The notes below the pieces were generated by a model. That model did not search any database. It saw only the letters and a list, made by a program, of their open reading frames with translations, and was not told where the DNA came from. A program made the translations under genes and the position numbers. Source: Hysterangium stoloniferum (lineage: Eukaryota; Basidiomycota; Agaricomycetes; Hysterangiales; Hysterangiaceae). From it: DNA of 64,000 nt. The DNA is taken from the NCBI GenBank assembly GCA_015178975.1, contig WHVD01000035.1, forward strand, positions 620,001-684,000, read 5' to 3'. Of the stretch, positions 56,345-64,000 are shown in pieces. Each line of letters opens with the position of its first letter. Positions within the stretch are counted from its first letter, which is position 1.

Positions 56345-59300
56345 TTAGACAGACGATAGTGGTCCGGGTTTGAGTGGGTAAGCTGTTTGAAAGTCAGTAA
56401 CGATTTCCATGGCATTACTGAGTTCCGTGGCCAAAATCCATGAGGTTTCTTCATCGGTGACCTCGTAACCCACCCACTTGACCAAGTAAAGCAGTTTACA
56501 AGTGTGTCGACGCTTGTCAATTTTTGAATCTAAAATCTGTGAGATTTCAAACTTGGGTTCTCCTTCAATAATGACCAGAGGAGGCGGAGATTGCACGCAA
56601 TCCGGGATAGTGTTAGCAGTACAAGGTTCTAGCATTGAAACATGAAATACCAGGTGTACTGCACGCATGCTATCCAGAAGCCATAGAGTCCAAGAGACTG
56701 AACCTACTTGTGCGATATTTTTCAGCAAGCTTTTTTGATGGATGGGTAGTCCGGAAGAATTGAGCTTTGACAAAAACACGGTCGCCAATTTTGAAGTTGG
56801 GTGGCGGGATCTGGTGTTTGTCTGCTGAATGTTGGTATTGCTCTTGGGTGGACAATATTGCAGTCCAGAGTTCCTCGTGGAGGTCCACAGTGAACTCTTG
56901 AGCACAAGCAGAGGCGAGATTTCGTTCTGGATGTACTGTAATATTTGGATTATATCCTTTATTTGCAAAGAACGGGGAAATGCCAGTAGTGGCCGATGGT
57001 GCATTGTCGTAAGCAAACTCTGCAAGTGGTAACAAGGATTTCCAATTGTCCTGTTGATAGTTGCAATATACGCGGAGGTATTGTTCCAATGTCTGGTTGA
57101 CGTGTTCGGTTTGTCCGTCGCCTTCCGGGTGATGTCCGGACGTGAAATGTAATGTCATGTCCAAGGATTCCCGAGGGATCTAAAGAAGTGAGAAACGAAC
57201 TCTGATCCTCGGTCGGAAGTTACATGGGACGGAACTCCATGCTTGGAAAATATGTGGATAATGAAAAGTTCCGCTAACTGCACGGACGTAATTGTGTCAT
57301 ATGTAGGGATGAATATAACTTGTTTTGAGAATCTGTCAACAATGACTAGAATGGCAGAAAAGCCTTCAGAATCCAGTAGGTGTTCAATGAAATCCATAGA
57401 GATAGAATTTCACGGGTGTTCCGGTACCGGGAGTTGTTTCAAAAGGCTGTATGGCTTGTGTCGCTGAGATTTCGAGTGGGGACAAGTAGTACAAAATTTA
57501 CAATAGTGCTTAACGAATCCATGGAGTCTGGGCCAAGTGTATTCTCTTCTTATTAATGATAGAGTTTTGTTGTACCCAAAATGTTCTGAGAGTGGATGAT
57601 CATGTTTGTACTGAAGGATCCTGAGGTGGAGGCCGTCGGAGTCTGGTACATAGATACAATCGTCAAGTCTTATGAAACCATGTTGATCAAGAGACCACCG
57701 AGGTTGATTGGGGTCCATGGGATTGTCAAGGTGAGCTTTAGTAATCAGGTCTAGCGGAATTGCCGATAGAATATCTTGATGTAACTTCTCAATATCCATA
57801 ATGATAATTCCACGGACAATGGGATTGACGAGGAAAGTTGCGCGGACCGATGTGGTAAGTTGTTGATTCGTGAAAATAGGTTTCAGGTTGTGCGGATTTA
57901 CTGTTGCATAGTCATTGCTCCCCTCTTTAGAATAGACGTCCCATCATCTAGTTAAAGCGTCGGGTTTGCTGCCGAGACGGCCGGGTTGAAAACAGATAAC
58001 CATGTTGAAGGCAGATAGATATTCAGACCAGCGGGCCTGCCGACGGGTCAAAAGCTTTGTGGTAGAAAAGTATTCCAGGTTTTTGTGATCTGTTACAACA
58101 TCAATAGGAGTTCCCGAGCCTTCCAAGTAGTGTCGCCACGCTTTGAAAGCTGAAAAGATTGCCAGGAGTTTTTTATCATGAACGTCGTAGTTGAGCTCTG
58201 CTCCGGTAAAAGTCCAGGACAGAAAAGTCACGGGGTGGACTTCTCCGTCAGAGTCTTGGATAGACAGAATGGCTCCAAGTGCATAATATGAGGCGTCCGT
58301 TTCAACAATGAGCGGGAAGTCCAGTTTCCAATGCGACAGAATAGGAGCTGTAGAAAAAGAATTTTTTAAAAGATTGAAAGCTTTTTGACACTTATCGTTA
58401 AAATTCCACGGAGTACCCTTACGTGTAAGATGGGTAAGGGGTACCGTGATGTCGGAATATCCATGGATAAATCGTCGGTAAAAATTGGCAAAGCCGAGGA
58501 AGGATTGTATATCTTTGACTTTTCGGGGTTTGGGCCAATCTTTGATGACTTGCACTTTAGTTTTGTCCATGCAGAGTCCATTGGGTCCCATCATGAAACC
58601 TAGGTATTCCACGGAGTCCGTGTCAAAAGTACATTTTTTACCATTTGCGAATAAACCATGTTGTCTGAGCCTCCAGAGAACTTCACAGACTTGTTTGTCA
58701 TGTTCCGCGGGATTCTCGGAGTAGATAAGAATGTCGTCCAAGTAAACAATGACGCATACATCGAGCATGTTGGAGAAAATGTCATTGATAAAATGCTGAA
58801 AAACAGACGGAGCATTGGTGAGTCCGAAGGGCATCACCAACCACTCGAAGGCCCCATAACGGGTTCTAAAAGTGGTTTTCCATTTGTTGCCCGCAGCGAT
58901 CCGGACCAAGTGATAGGCGTGTTTGAGATCTATTTTGGTGTAAATCCGGGCATTCTGCGGAGCATTGAGCAGATCAGATATAAGTGGGAGTGGATATTTA
59001 TCCTTCTTGGTGACAGCATTGAGTCCTCTAAAATCAACACATAGTTGAAGGGATCCATCCTTTTTTCTGACAAACAGAACAGGTGCTCCAAAAGGAGACT
59101 TTGAGGGTCGGATAAAACCTATGGACAAATGTTCATCCAGGAAATCACAGATTGTGGAAAGTTCTGTGGACGAGAGTGGATAGATGTGTCCTAGGGTGGC
59201 TGGGCGCCATCTTCGAGATCGATTTTTAAGTCATATTCTCTGTGAGGTGGAAGCCGGTCAGCTTTTTGCTTGCTAAAAACATCCGTGAAGTCATGATATT

Positions 59301-60046
59301 TCTCCGGGATGCCTTCTAGGTCAGCGGCTTGCTCAGATTTGGATACCAGGATTGAAAAATGTCCAGTTGCTTCATCAATTTTAAGTTGATAGTGAACGCC
59401 TGGGATCCATCCATTTTTGAAGCCCTAATAAAAGCTGCAGCATTAATCAGAGAAATAGATGCTGGTGCCGTGGGTTCTGGGGAAGCTATGGGTGTCGTAG
59501 GGATCACAGGAGTCCTCGAGACTGCAGGTGCCGGGAAGGCCATGGGTGCCGTGGAGGCTGGGATGGGCGCAGTTTCCTTGGCTGCCATGGGAGTCCGGAA
59601 TGTTATACTGTTAGCTATCCAGTCAATCAATGGATTGTAGCGGGTAAGCCAGTTATGTCCTAGGACCACCGAACAACTTGAGTCTAACTGGGTCACATAG
59701 AAAGTGACCAATTGAGATGTTCCACATGGGAAACAGATGGGTAAATCACAAGCTTGGGTAACAACTGAATTACTTGTGCCATCGAAGAGGTGGAGACCGA
59801 CAGGATTTATCGAATAAGTTGACAAAGAATTTTTTTGCGTGAATTTTGTATCTAAAAAACAATAAGTCGAGCCGGAATCTATGAGAGCTGAAAAAATGAA
59901 TTTTGTAATCATATTAGACATAAGTTTAACGAAAAATGAATCAGAATGTGAAAGAGCGGATGCATTGAGACGGGTAAACTCTTGAATGCACAGAGAGGCA
60001 ACGCAACCCCCAACCCGTGCGGAGTCTGTGGGGTTGCTTACTCTTT
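56345..60046 (-). pseudogene. Pol polyprotein of E4
   Basis: Reads from the frameshift site at 60050 down to a stop at 56345. Protease D-S-G near 59885 (ALIDSGSTYCF). RT is open from 59128 to 57944 with [16 protein letters not shown] and an intact YLDD (58744-58733), followed in frame by RNase H (TDASYYALGAIL). Integrase zinc-binding and catalytic parts lie at 57799-56700. The chromodomain (KLLYLVKWVGYEVTDEETSW) is near 56450. Damage: single-base deletions near 59381 and 59190, a TGA at 57946 (CGA in E2), a TGA at 57412 (TGG), a one-base shift near 57165 and a small deletion near 56720. Confidence 0.94.
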
Positions 60047-60050
60047 TTTT
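60003..60050 (-). promoter_or_regulatory. -1 frameshift signal between gag and pol of E4
   Basis: Minus-strand slippery A-AAA-AAA (60050-60044), 6-nt spacer GAGTAA containing the gag stop, then the perfect 8-bp stem GCAACCCC (60037-60030) with GGGGTTGC (60010-60003). The gag frame ends Lys-Lys-Glu-stop; the -1 frame runs on into protease. Spacing is typical for -1 frameshifting. Confidence 0.7.
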
Positions 60051-61133
60051 GAATTGGAAGCCGGTTTGTCCTTCGACGGGGTTTCCATGGAAGCCTTGGC
60101 TGTTTGACCCTTTGAAGAGTTTGCTTTTGCCAGCGGACATTCTGGGACTCGATGACTGGGTTTCCTGCACAAGAGACAGAGGTTGTTGTCCATACGACGT
60201 TGTCTTTCCTGTGGGGTCAATTTGCCATCGGGTCCGAGTTTGCCTGAGAGGTCGGGTTTTCCGGCTTGCTTGCTGGACTGTTGACCCTTGTTATTGTCCT
60301 TGTTGTTATTGTTGTTGTTTGAAGACTTTTTATCGTTCTTCTTGTCAGATTGCGTGGAGTTCTGGTTGCTAGTTGACGAATTATTGTTGTTGTTTTTATT
60401 GGCCGTGGACTTGTTCACCTTGTCCGCGGAGGTCTCATGGGCAACTTCTGTGTGATGTTCCCAATAATGTGCGTCCACGTTTTGAGCTTTGAGGTGCATA
60501 CGGGACAGGGTTTTTGGCTTGCCATCTTCTCCTTTCGAGACTTCATCTTTCAGGTGGGATGGCAGACCGGCGTAAAATTGGTGGAGAGTGGGATTGCCCC
60601 ACTGACAACGAGCTGCAAGATTATTGAATTGGACGATATAGTCCATGATGCACTGCGTGTCCTTCATACGAAGATTTGTGAGACTATTCTCGGCTTCTCC
60701 TGTTGGGTCATATGGGCCGAAGTTAGTTTCAAGCTCCTCAACAAAAGCCTCCCAATTGTCGAGCCAGAGCGGCTCTTCCTCGGAAATCCCGCTAAAAGCC
60801 GGTTCGAACCATTTCAATGCAGATCCCAACAAATATGACAGTGCGTAGTTGACTTTTCAGGAGTCCATGGAGAATGCAGCAGATCGATCGCGGAAATTGA
60901 AGCGACATTGCATGAGGAAAGTAGAGAGTTTGTTTGGGTTGGAACCTGTGAAGGGTTCCAGAGCATTGACTTTTGACTGTGGAGGTTCTTGTTTCTTTTT
61001 CTTTTGTTCTTCGAGCAGGTGCATCATGAATTTATCTATAGTACCTGCTAAAAATTTAGAAGTAGGATCCCCCAAGTGCGGTCGTTGACTAGGTGGAGGA
61101 TTTTCGACACCTTTGCCCTTGTCGGGGGTCACG

Positions 61134-61575
61134 GATTCATCCTCATGCTCGGATTCGTCCTCGTGCTCGGATTCGTCCTCGTGCTCGGATTCGTCCTCGT
61201 GCTCGGATTCGTCCTCGTGCTCGGATTCGTCCTCGTGCTCGGATTCGTCCTCGTGCTCGGATTCGTCCTCGTGCTCGGATTCGTCCTCGTGCTCGGATTC
61301 GTCCTCGTGCTCGGATTCGTCCTCGTGCTCGGATTCGTCCTCATGCTCGGATTCATCCTCGTGCTCGGATTCATCCTCGTGCTCGGATTCGTCCTCGTGC
61401 TCGGATTCGTCCTCGTGCTCGGATTCGTCCTCGTGCTCGGATTCGTCCTCGTGCTCGGATTCGTCCTCGTGCTCGGATTCGTCCTCGTGCTCGGATTCGT
61501 CCTCGTGCTCGGATTCGTCCTCGTGCTCGGATTCGTCCTCGTGCTCGGATTCGTCCTCATGCTCGGATTCGTCCT
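61134..61575 (-). repeat. 18-bp minisatellite in gag, 24 units
   Basis: Unit on the coding strand GAATCCGAGCACGAGGAC (approximately; encodes the six-residue period DESEHE). 24 full units between 61134 and 61565 plus a partial one; a few carry a G/A difference. E2 has a single unit at the same place. All six frames are open across it, which explains the overlapping long open frames. Confidence 0.95.
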
Positions 61576-61717
61576 GGTTTTCCAGGACTTCTTCAATACG
61601 GGCTTCTTCCGTGGATTCCGACTGGTTCACAAGCATCTGACTGGTATACAGAGTTAATGGGGAATGAAGAGTCGACGGTCCAGGTAATGATGCCTGTGCA
61701 TGTGTATTTCTTCTTGG

Positions 61718-62390
61718 GAGGATATCTGAAAACTATTAAGTATACCAAATTCTAATATACTCTAAAGGTCATTTAAACATCTGGGATGTGATTCAAACAT
61801 AATTTGGTTTTTAAAACTTTCAAAAAGTTTTAAACTCTCTCATACATTACAAACTAAAGAATCTTTCTGGACACGAGTAGACAATAAAAAAAATTAGTAG
61901 TTTGAAACACTAATACTTTTAAAAAGTAGATACCTTTAGATAGTACATTCCATGCATATGTATATCATTGGCACCTCTAAATACATATGTATTACTTCGG
62001 AATGGATCTGTCAATCTGAACAGATTTCTACTTGATTCAACATACCCAGAATATATAGGTAATTTCACTTAATAAAGAAGGCCATAGGATGAAAAATTTC
62101 CAATGACATCTCATATATTTTACTAGGAAATAACTACATTACAGCTTTTAAAAGACAAAGTACTAATAAAAGTATTAGTAGACATCTGTAAAAGGAAGGA
62201 AATTATATACAATAGAATTTGTTAAATAACTATGGGTTGTATAAGATGTAATATGGAGAACTATTTCTGATGGTTGTTTTTTGATGATATAATTGTTTCA
62301 GAATAGATATCACTATTTAAAGATGGAGTTTTGTAAAAATAAGACTTTTATTAGTAAATATTTGAGATTATAGTAATTATAAACACCCTC
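61718..62390. mobile_element. 673-bp insertion in E4 gag with 5-bp duplication CTTGG
   Basis: Flanked by CTTGG at 61713-61717 and 62391-62395. Removing it and one CTTGG yields a leader and start (MPPRRNTHA...) collinear with E2. The ends are GAGGATATCT and ACACCCTC, a weak inverted repeat (GAGGATATCT against GAGGGTGTTT). It is AT-rich and non-coding. Probably a non-autonomous DNA transposon of unknown family. Confidence 0.75.
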
Positions 62391-62424
62391 CTTGGTGGCA
62401 TAATAAACACAATCTGCGAGTGTT

Positions 62425-62435
62425 AGTGAGAAAAT
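62425..62435 (-). other. Self-priming primer-binding site of E4
   Basis: Minus-strand ATTTTCTCACT lies 2 nt after the LTR and is complementary at 10 of 11 positions to AGTCAGAAAAT in the LTR (62761 down to 62751), near the expected transcript start. Confidence 0.6.
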
Positions 62436-62437
62436 AC

Positions 62438-63255
62438 TGTTAGGATACACACACAGGGTGGGTCTCCGGAGAAACCCGTGGGATATCCGGCAGGACTTGG
62501 CTTCAGCTTATAGGCTGCGCCCTTGCTAGATCGTGTTGTCCAATTTCAAACAGGTGGACGGGAATCCCGGGGAGTCCAGGCGGGGTTCATGGGTTGTAGG
62601 TTGTAGGTTGGAGGTCGTGGGTTGTAGGTCGTGATAGTTGAGAGAGGTAGATGTGCTGGAGCCCGTGGGCTCTGACTAGTGAGAGCGATGTGAATCAAGC
62701 AAGGGTTTAGAGTGGAAAATGGATTAGATTACTGGGGGGAATCTAAGCTAATTTTCTGACTGGATTGTATGTACAACATCTGCCAGTTTAAATAGACTGT
62801 GGAGTGAATGACATACCAAATCCAGTAATGATTAAACAAAAATTAACAAAACATAAAACAGGAACAGTAAACACCAAGTTTGGTGTTAGGAATGGGACGG
62901 AACGGAGCGGAGTCCAAATTGTGACAAAGCATAACCCATAATGGGAAACGGAGCAGGAGTGGAGTCCAAATCGTGACAGGTCATTTGACTAAAACGGGAA
63001 TGGGGCTCAATTAGAGTGGTGACGGGATTCTGAGCGGGGTCCGGTGACTGATGCGTGGGATGAAGACGGACATAGACAGAGATGGAGTCTGGGGGAAGTC
63101 CGGTGACTGATATGTGTCGTAATGAGGTCGAATGTAACAAGTCTTGACATACAGAGTCCAGGCGGGAAATCCTATAAACAGACAATTGGTGCATGTAGGG
63201 CATGGTAGTGTACAGGTTAGTGCCTGGAGTCCAGCAGGATTGTCCAGTTGTAACA
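62438..63255 (-). mobile_element. 5' LTR of E4 (818 bp)
   Basis: TGTTAGGATACAC to CCAGTTGTAACA on the plus strand. TATA-like TATTTAAA near 62790; U5 motif near 62.50 kb. Pairs with 54113-54916. Confidence 0.95.
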
Positions 63256-63260
63256 TGTTG

Positions 63261-63729
63261 CCACCATTATATTTCCAGTTATCTCAGTTTACTAAATGTA
63301 TCATAGTGTATTTGCTACAGGTAACAAATATAGTCAAACCACTTCTCCATATCAACTGAGCATATTTGTTTTACAAGATTTGCTACAAAGCTGACTGAGG
63401 TACCCTGCAAGCTAGTCTTGGGATTTATATATCTGAGTGTGTAAGCTGTACCACACGGTTATCAGAGTGATCTGAGATCCTCATTCATAGATGAGCTTGG
63501 TGTAGCGAGATCTCAGATACAGGTCATGGTTTGTCTGCATATCATCAGATTTTGTTATCACCTTCATCATAATGTGCCTCACCTTCCATAGAGAGTGGTC
63601 TCTGGTATTGGGGTCTCCTCTGCAGGCCACCCCGATTTCATTTAAGAGGCCTATGGTTGTACCATATCAGGTGAAATGGTCGTGACGTATACTGGATGCG
63701 ATATACATCCCTTCAGCACTCTCACAAAG
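63261..63729. other. Flank between E4 and copia pol
   Basis: Sequence 3' of the copia reading frame, presumably its 3' untranslated part and LTR, but no LTR boundary could be fixed. Confidence 0.4.
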
Positions 63730-64000
63730 TCATAATGCAGGACACTGTTTTTTGAAGAGGACCTTGGCCAGTGGCTTTGTGAACATGCCGGCAAGATTAT
63801 TGGTAGATGTGATTTGGCACACTTCTATGTCCCCTTCCTTGACCTGTTCTTGTATATAGTGATATTGTATGTCGATGTGTTTGATGCATGTGTTGTGCTT
63901 CGCATTTTTGGTTAAGAGTACAGCCCCAGAATTATTGTTAGACAATATGGCTGGCTTTGGCAGTGGAAAACTGACCTCATCCATGATGGCATACATCCAT
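63730..64000 (-). pseudogene. Ty1/copia polyprotein C-terminus (RNase H end), cut by window edge
   Basis: The reading contains NNNSGAVLLTKNAKHNTCIK, HIDIQYHYIQEQV and NNLAGMFTKPLAK, the hallmark C-terminal end of copia RNase H (KHID.QYH.I and D/N-MFTKPL motifs). Open for at least 88 codons to the window edge; stop near 63730. The rest of the element lies outside. Its relation to the gag-only element at 37803-39231 is unknown. Confidence 0.88.

Larger units (their letters stand above)
60038..62401 (-). pseudogene. Gag of E4, with insertion and minisatellite
   Basis: The ATG at 62401-62399 (MPPRR) is 36 bp after the 5' LTR. After five codons a 673-bp insertion follows; gag resumes at 61717. 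Then come an N-terminal stretch (SLPGPSTLHSPLTLYTSQ), a repeat array of DESEHE (24 units), a capsid-like region (LLGSALKWFEPAFSG and GEAENSLTNLRMKD), an Asn/Ser-rich linker, and a CCHC knuckle (CLLCRKPSHRVPEC) before the KKE-stop at 60038. An in-frame TGA at 60859 replaces the CGA of E2. Confidence 0.9.
54113..63255 (-). mobile_element. Structurally complete chromovirus E4 (Ty3/gypsy)
   Basis: 9143 bp between family-B LTRs with the perfect duplication TGTTG (54108-54112 and 63256-63260). Minus-strand order: 5' LTR, self-primer site, gag, -1 frameshift signal, pol with chromodomain, convergent antisense gene, polypurine tract, 3' LTR. It carries a 673-bp insertion next to the gag start and a 24-unit minisatellite in gag. 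It is the best-preserved chromovirus here but has a handful of stops and one-base deletions. Confidence 0.96.

Noticed and set aside
61134-61575. Regularly spaced repeat that might suggest a CRISPR array
   Set aside because: Units are contiguous without spacers, lie in frame in gag and belong to a eukaryotic retrotransposon.
61076-61755. Three plus-strand open frames of 175-220 codons (LVLGFV, RARIRP and SSCSDS repeats)
   Set aside because: They are shadows of the 18-bp gag minisatellite, which is open in all six frames.
61718-62390. Interpretation as an ordinary gag intron
   Set aside because: E2 gag is uninterrupted at this place, the segment has a 5-bp duplication, and at 673 bp it is about ten times the introns seen here. 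Splicing as a secondary effect is not excluded.

Overview
The window looks like a transposon-swollen chromosome segment of a mushroom-forming basidiomycete (Agaricomycetes). Evidence: Ty3/gypsy polyproteins of the Tf1/Tf2-sushi chromovirus type with a C-terminal chromodomain, introns of 48-77 bp with GTRNGT donors and CTAAY-like branch sites, and one recognisable host gene (DUF1992/DNAJC28-like, 51079-52663). No RNA gene or CRISPR array is supported.

Layout. 1-6007 is the 3' part of a decayed chromovirus (E1, +). 6178-19199 is a minus-strand element (E3) that took a complete plus-strand element (E2, 8043-16816, target duplication ATTGG) in its accessory gene and a solo LTR (6982-7843, ATCAT) beside that gene's promoter; E2 carries its own solo LTR (13295-14120). 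19200-28563 is a bed of nested solo LTRs (families called A, B, D, E and F here), many with perfect 5-bp duplications. 28564-31430 holds the end of an older element (E5, -) and a degenerate Ty3/gypsy pol of another clade (+). 31439-33233 is an unrecognised minus-strand gene or pseudogene. 34097-40316 has more LTRs, including a triple nest whose core is a 1429-bp gag-only copia-type element (37803-39231) with identical LTRs. 40322-54107 is a TE-poor island with the DUF1992 gene and two small foldback/MITE-like sequences. 54113-63255 is a structurally complete chromovirus (E4, -, duplication TGTTG), followed by the C-terminus of a Ty1/copia polyprotein at the window edge.

How it fits together. 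Each chromovirus has, in order: 5' LTR, a short leader complementary to the predicted start of its own transcript (Tf1-type self-priming), gag, a -1 frameshift signal with a covarying stem, pol (PR-RT-RNaseH-IN-chromodomain), and then, convergent on the opposite strand between pol and the 3' LTR, an extra three-exon gene with its own TATA promoter. That antisense gene encodes a coiled-coil protein with a C-x2-C-x6-C-x9/10-C-x2-C-x6-C cluster of Zn(II)2Cys6 spacing. It is found in E1, E2, E3 and E4, and more remotely in E5 and a relic at 6008-6177. This is the most interesting system in the window.

Most coding copies here are broken by stops and indels, many of them C-to-T changes at CpG, as expected from methylation-driven decay. 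The gag-only copia element and several solo LTRs are recent.
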